DNA of 64,000 nt from Taenia hydatigena (Eukaryota; Platyhelminthes; Cestoda; Cyclophyllidea; Taeniidae). Below, in pieces: positions 62,376 through 64,000 of this stretch. A program made the position numbers and the translations under genes. Position 1 is the first letter of the stretch; every line of letters begins with the position of its first letter. Below the pieces are notes generated by a model. That model had not been told where the DNA came from, did no database searches, and saw only the letters and a list, made by a program, of their open reading frames with translations. Where the stretch lies: positions 248,001 to 312,000 of the forward strand of contig JADWOT020001225.1 of assembly GCA_036345935.2 (NCBI GenBank). The letters are read 5' to 3'.

Positions 62376-62502
62376 ATATACTTTTTAGTCCTCGTTTTCA
62401 TAGGAGTGCCCTGCGAGCTTCAGTGGGCCAATGACACATTCAAACCCTTTTCAAAGAATGTCGGAGTAGAGCGAAAACAGAATCTCACCTGCATCCGCTC
62501 AG
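62376..62502 (+). CDS. Possible exon with hydrophobic leader
   Basis: After acceptor-like sites (AAGGCAG at 62369-62375, or CTTTTTAG ending 62388) the frame reads IYFLVLVFIGVPCELQW, then NDTFKPFSKNVGVERKQ and NLTCIRS, ending at a GTGCAT donor. A hydrophobic stretch followed by two N-glycosylation sites (NDT, NLT) and a Cys would suit the start of a secreted or membrane protein. There is no ATG in frame nearby. No family recognised. Confidence 0.22.
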
Positions 62503-64000
62503 GTGCATTATTCCAACAACAGCACATTTAGGCTGGTTTTCTAACCCTCTCGGATTATATTCAGAGGGTCTGGTATTAGTTGCTAGATTTTCCCTTCTTT
62601 TATTGTTGCGGTAGCATGTGTTTTCTTAGGGATATCAAAATAATGTAAAGGCATAATTGGTGAGATAGAGGATAGTGTGCTCCTTTGAATTTCGCCCATA
62701 ATACGCAGCACAAATGATTGCAGATTTCCTATCCTTACCTTTAAGACATAAGAGGCTGAGGAATGGTATTGATATCCAGCACAGATTGAGCAAGATCCCC
62801 GTATTTTAATTCGTTCGGATGAACTGCTTCTGCATCTTTCTAAGGAAACTACGCCTTTTGTAAAGGCGCACCAATAACTCAGATTTTACGGTATCTCTGT
62901 CGACTAATGGATGGCTAAGAAGAGACAGCACATGAAATGAATATTGTAGGGTATAATGCCTACATTGATTTGCGCATTAGAAAAAAAAACATAAACAGTC
63001 TTAGCTTTTATTGAATTGTAAGAAATTTTGACCGGACTGGGTGACTAAACCATGATTAAGGATACCTTGTTTAGTCAGTGAAGTCCGTTGCCTAAACGAC
63101 AAAATGCACTTTCTTTATGACACCGAAAACTAAGGATATCATGGACGAAATAGCCAACCAAAAATTAGCACCAACGTCAACCCAAGCTTATGGAGCCAAA
63201 TTATGCCGCGTGTTACTTATAGCACCTCAATGGTAACAAGCCTGAAGAATGAAGGTAAAATTACTCACGCCGCTCATCACAAGATGCAGGTAGTGCATGC
63301 AAGCATAGTGAAAACGAAGATGATTCGTAGACCTACCTGAATGTGGGTCACTCCTGCAAATGCTGTAAGCTGGGAGCAAGCTTTAACAATGTTGAACAGG
63401 GTTTCCCGATTCAGCTACGTATTAAACATTATTGACCACCGTGTGGGCTGCAGGAAGCGATGAAGTGGGTGGCATATCACACTCTATTGTATGACTCAGA
63501 TTAGCACGACCAAGCACTCGACAATCACTACACTTGCCTCATTATTTTATTCTTTCAGTGTCTTCGTGCATTATCGTACGAATAAATGAAGACATTTTAA
63601 CTCAATTCGCGGCTCCAAAATCATCCCGTGTTCATTCTTTTCTATCATTGAAACGTGCCTAAGAGGTCGGCTTTCCTAAACTAAAATATCCGCGGCAACT
63701 AATCATAATCTCAGGTGGCATACACCGGTTAGTTAGGCAAGGACGTCCTGGAGCATTCCTTTTTACTAAAACATATTAATGGTGTTAGGTGCAAAAAATC
63801 GGCATTTTTGTGAAGAGACGAAGTCTGATGTAAGGGTTATGCTTGTTCGATACCGACTTTTTCTTTCGACAGCATTGAAGAGTCAGGTGTTGAAAGGTGT
63901 TTTTCTCTGGAATTCTTCGATTGGAGCTACATTGGTTCTGACTTAATCGAATTAAGTTGGAATGTTGAAGAATGGGGTTAACACTACTCAGATATAATAG
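62503..64000. other. No recognised gene
   Basis: AT-rich sequence to the window end, with no frame worth calling and no repeat seen. Confidence 0.4.

Noticed and set aside
1..64000. CRISPR arrays, operons, ribosome binding sites and bacterial terminators
   Set aside because: Intron-containing animal-type genes show this is eukaryotic nuclear DNA; no such structures seen.

Overview
The window is eukaryotic. Coding sequence is sparse and split into short exons with GT..AG borders, introns run from about 100 to over 1000 bases, and overall composition is AT-rich. The recognisable proteins are metazoan. I infer a flatworm, most likely a cestode: the FN3-plus-hydrophobic-tail surface proteins and the very gene-poor layout fit, but nothing seen here proves it. 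The longest start-to-stop open stretches are mostly about 60 to 130 codons, which is what chance gives in DNA of this composition, so most were ignored.

Layout. 1-9.2 kb: no recognised gene; one acidic reading frame with a single stop near 3.3 kb. 9.2-13.6 kb: a tandem pair of two-exon genes, each an FN3 domain exon followed by a Ser/Thr-rich exon ending in a hydrophobic tail. The first copy is open; the second has stops and a frameshift. 15.3-16.8 kb: decayed remains of a receptor guanylate cyclase kinase-homology domain, followed by Gln-rich coding-like segments with stops. 19.3-20.6 kb: a GC-rich module duplicated in tandem. 21-37 kb: no recognised gene. 37.3-38.3 kb: a roughly 0.4-kb inverted repeat with a 170-base spacer, probably a fold-back element. 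40.2-47.0 kb: the best gene in the window, a multi-exon DUR3-type solute:sodium symporter (SLC5-like urea/polyamine transporter) on the + strand, with at least ten exons, most joining in matched phase. 47-56.5 kb: no recognised gene. 56.6-58.3 kb: the EMAPII-like tRNA-binding domain of AIMP1 or tyrosyl-tRNA synthetase in two exons. 58.6-62.5 kb: several weak exon candidates.

A recurring oddity is that unrelated genes (FN3 copy 2, the DUR3 gene, the EMAPII-domain gene) each carry a single-base frame break while splice sites and phases around it remain good. Either the assembly has indel errors or several loci are decaying. The genes do not form an obvious functional cluster.
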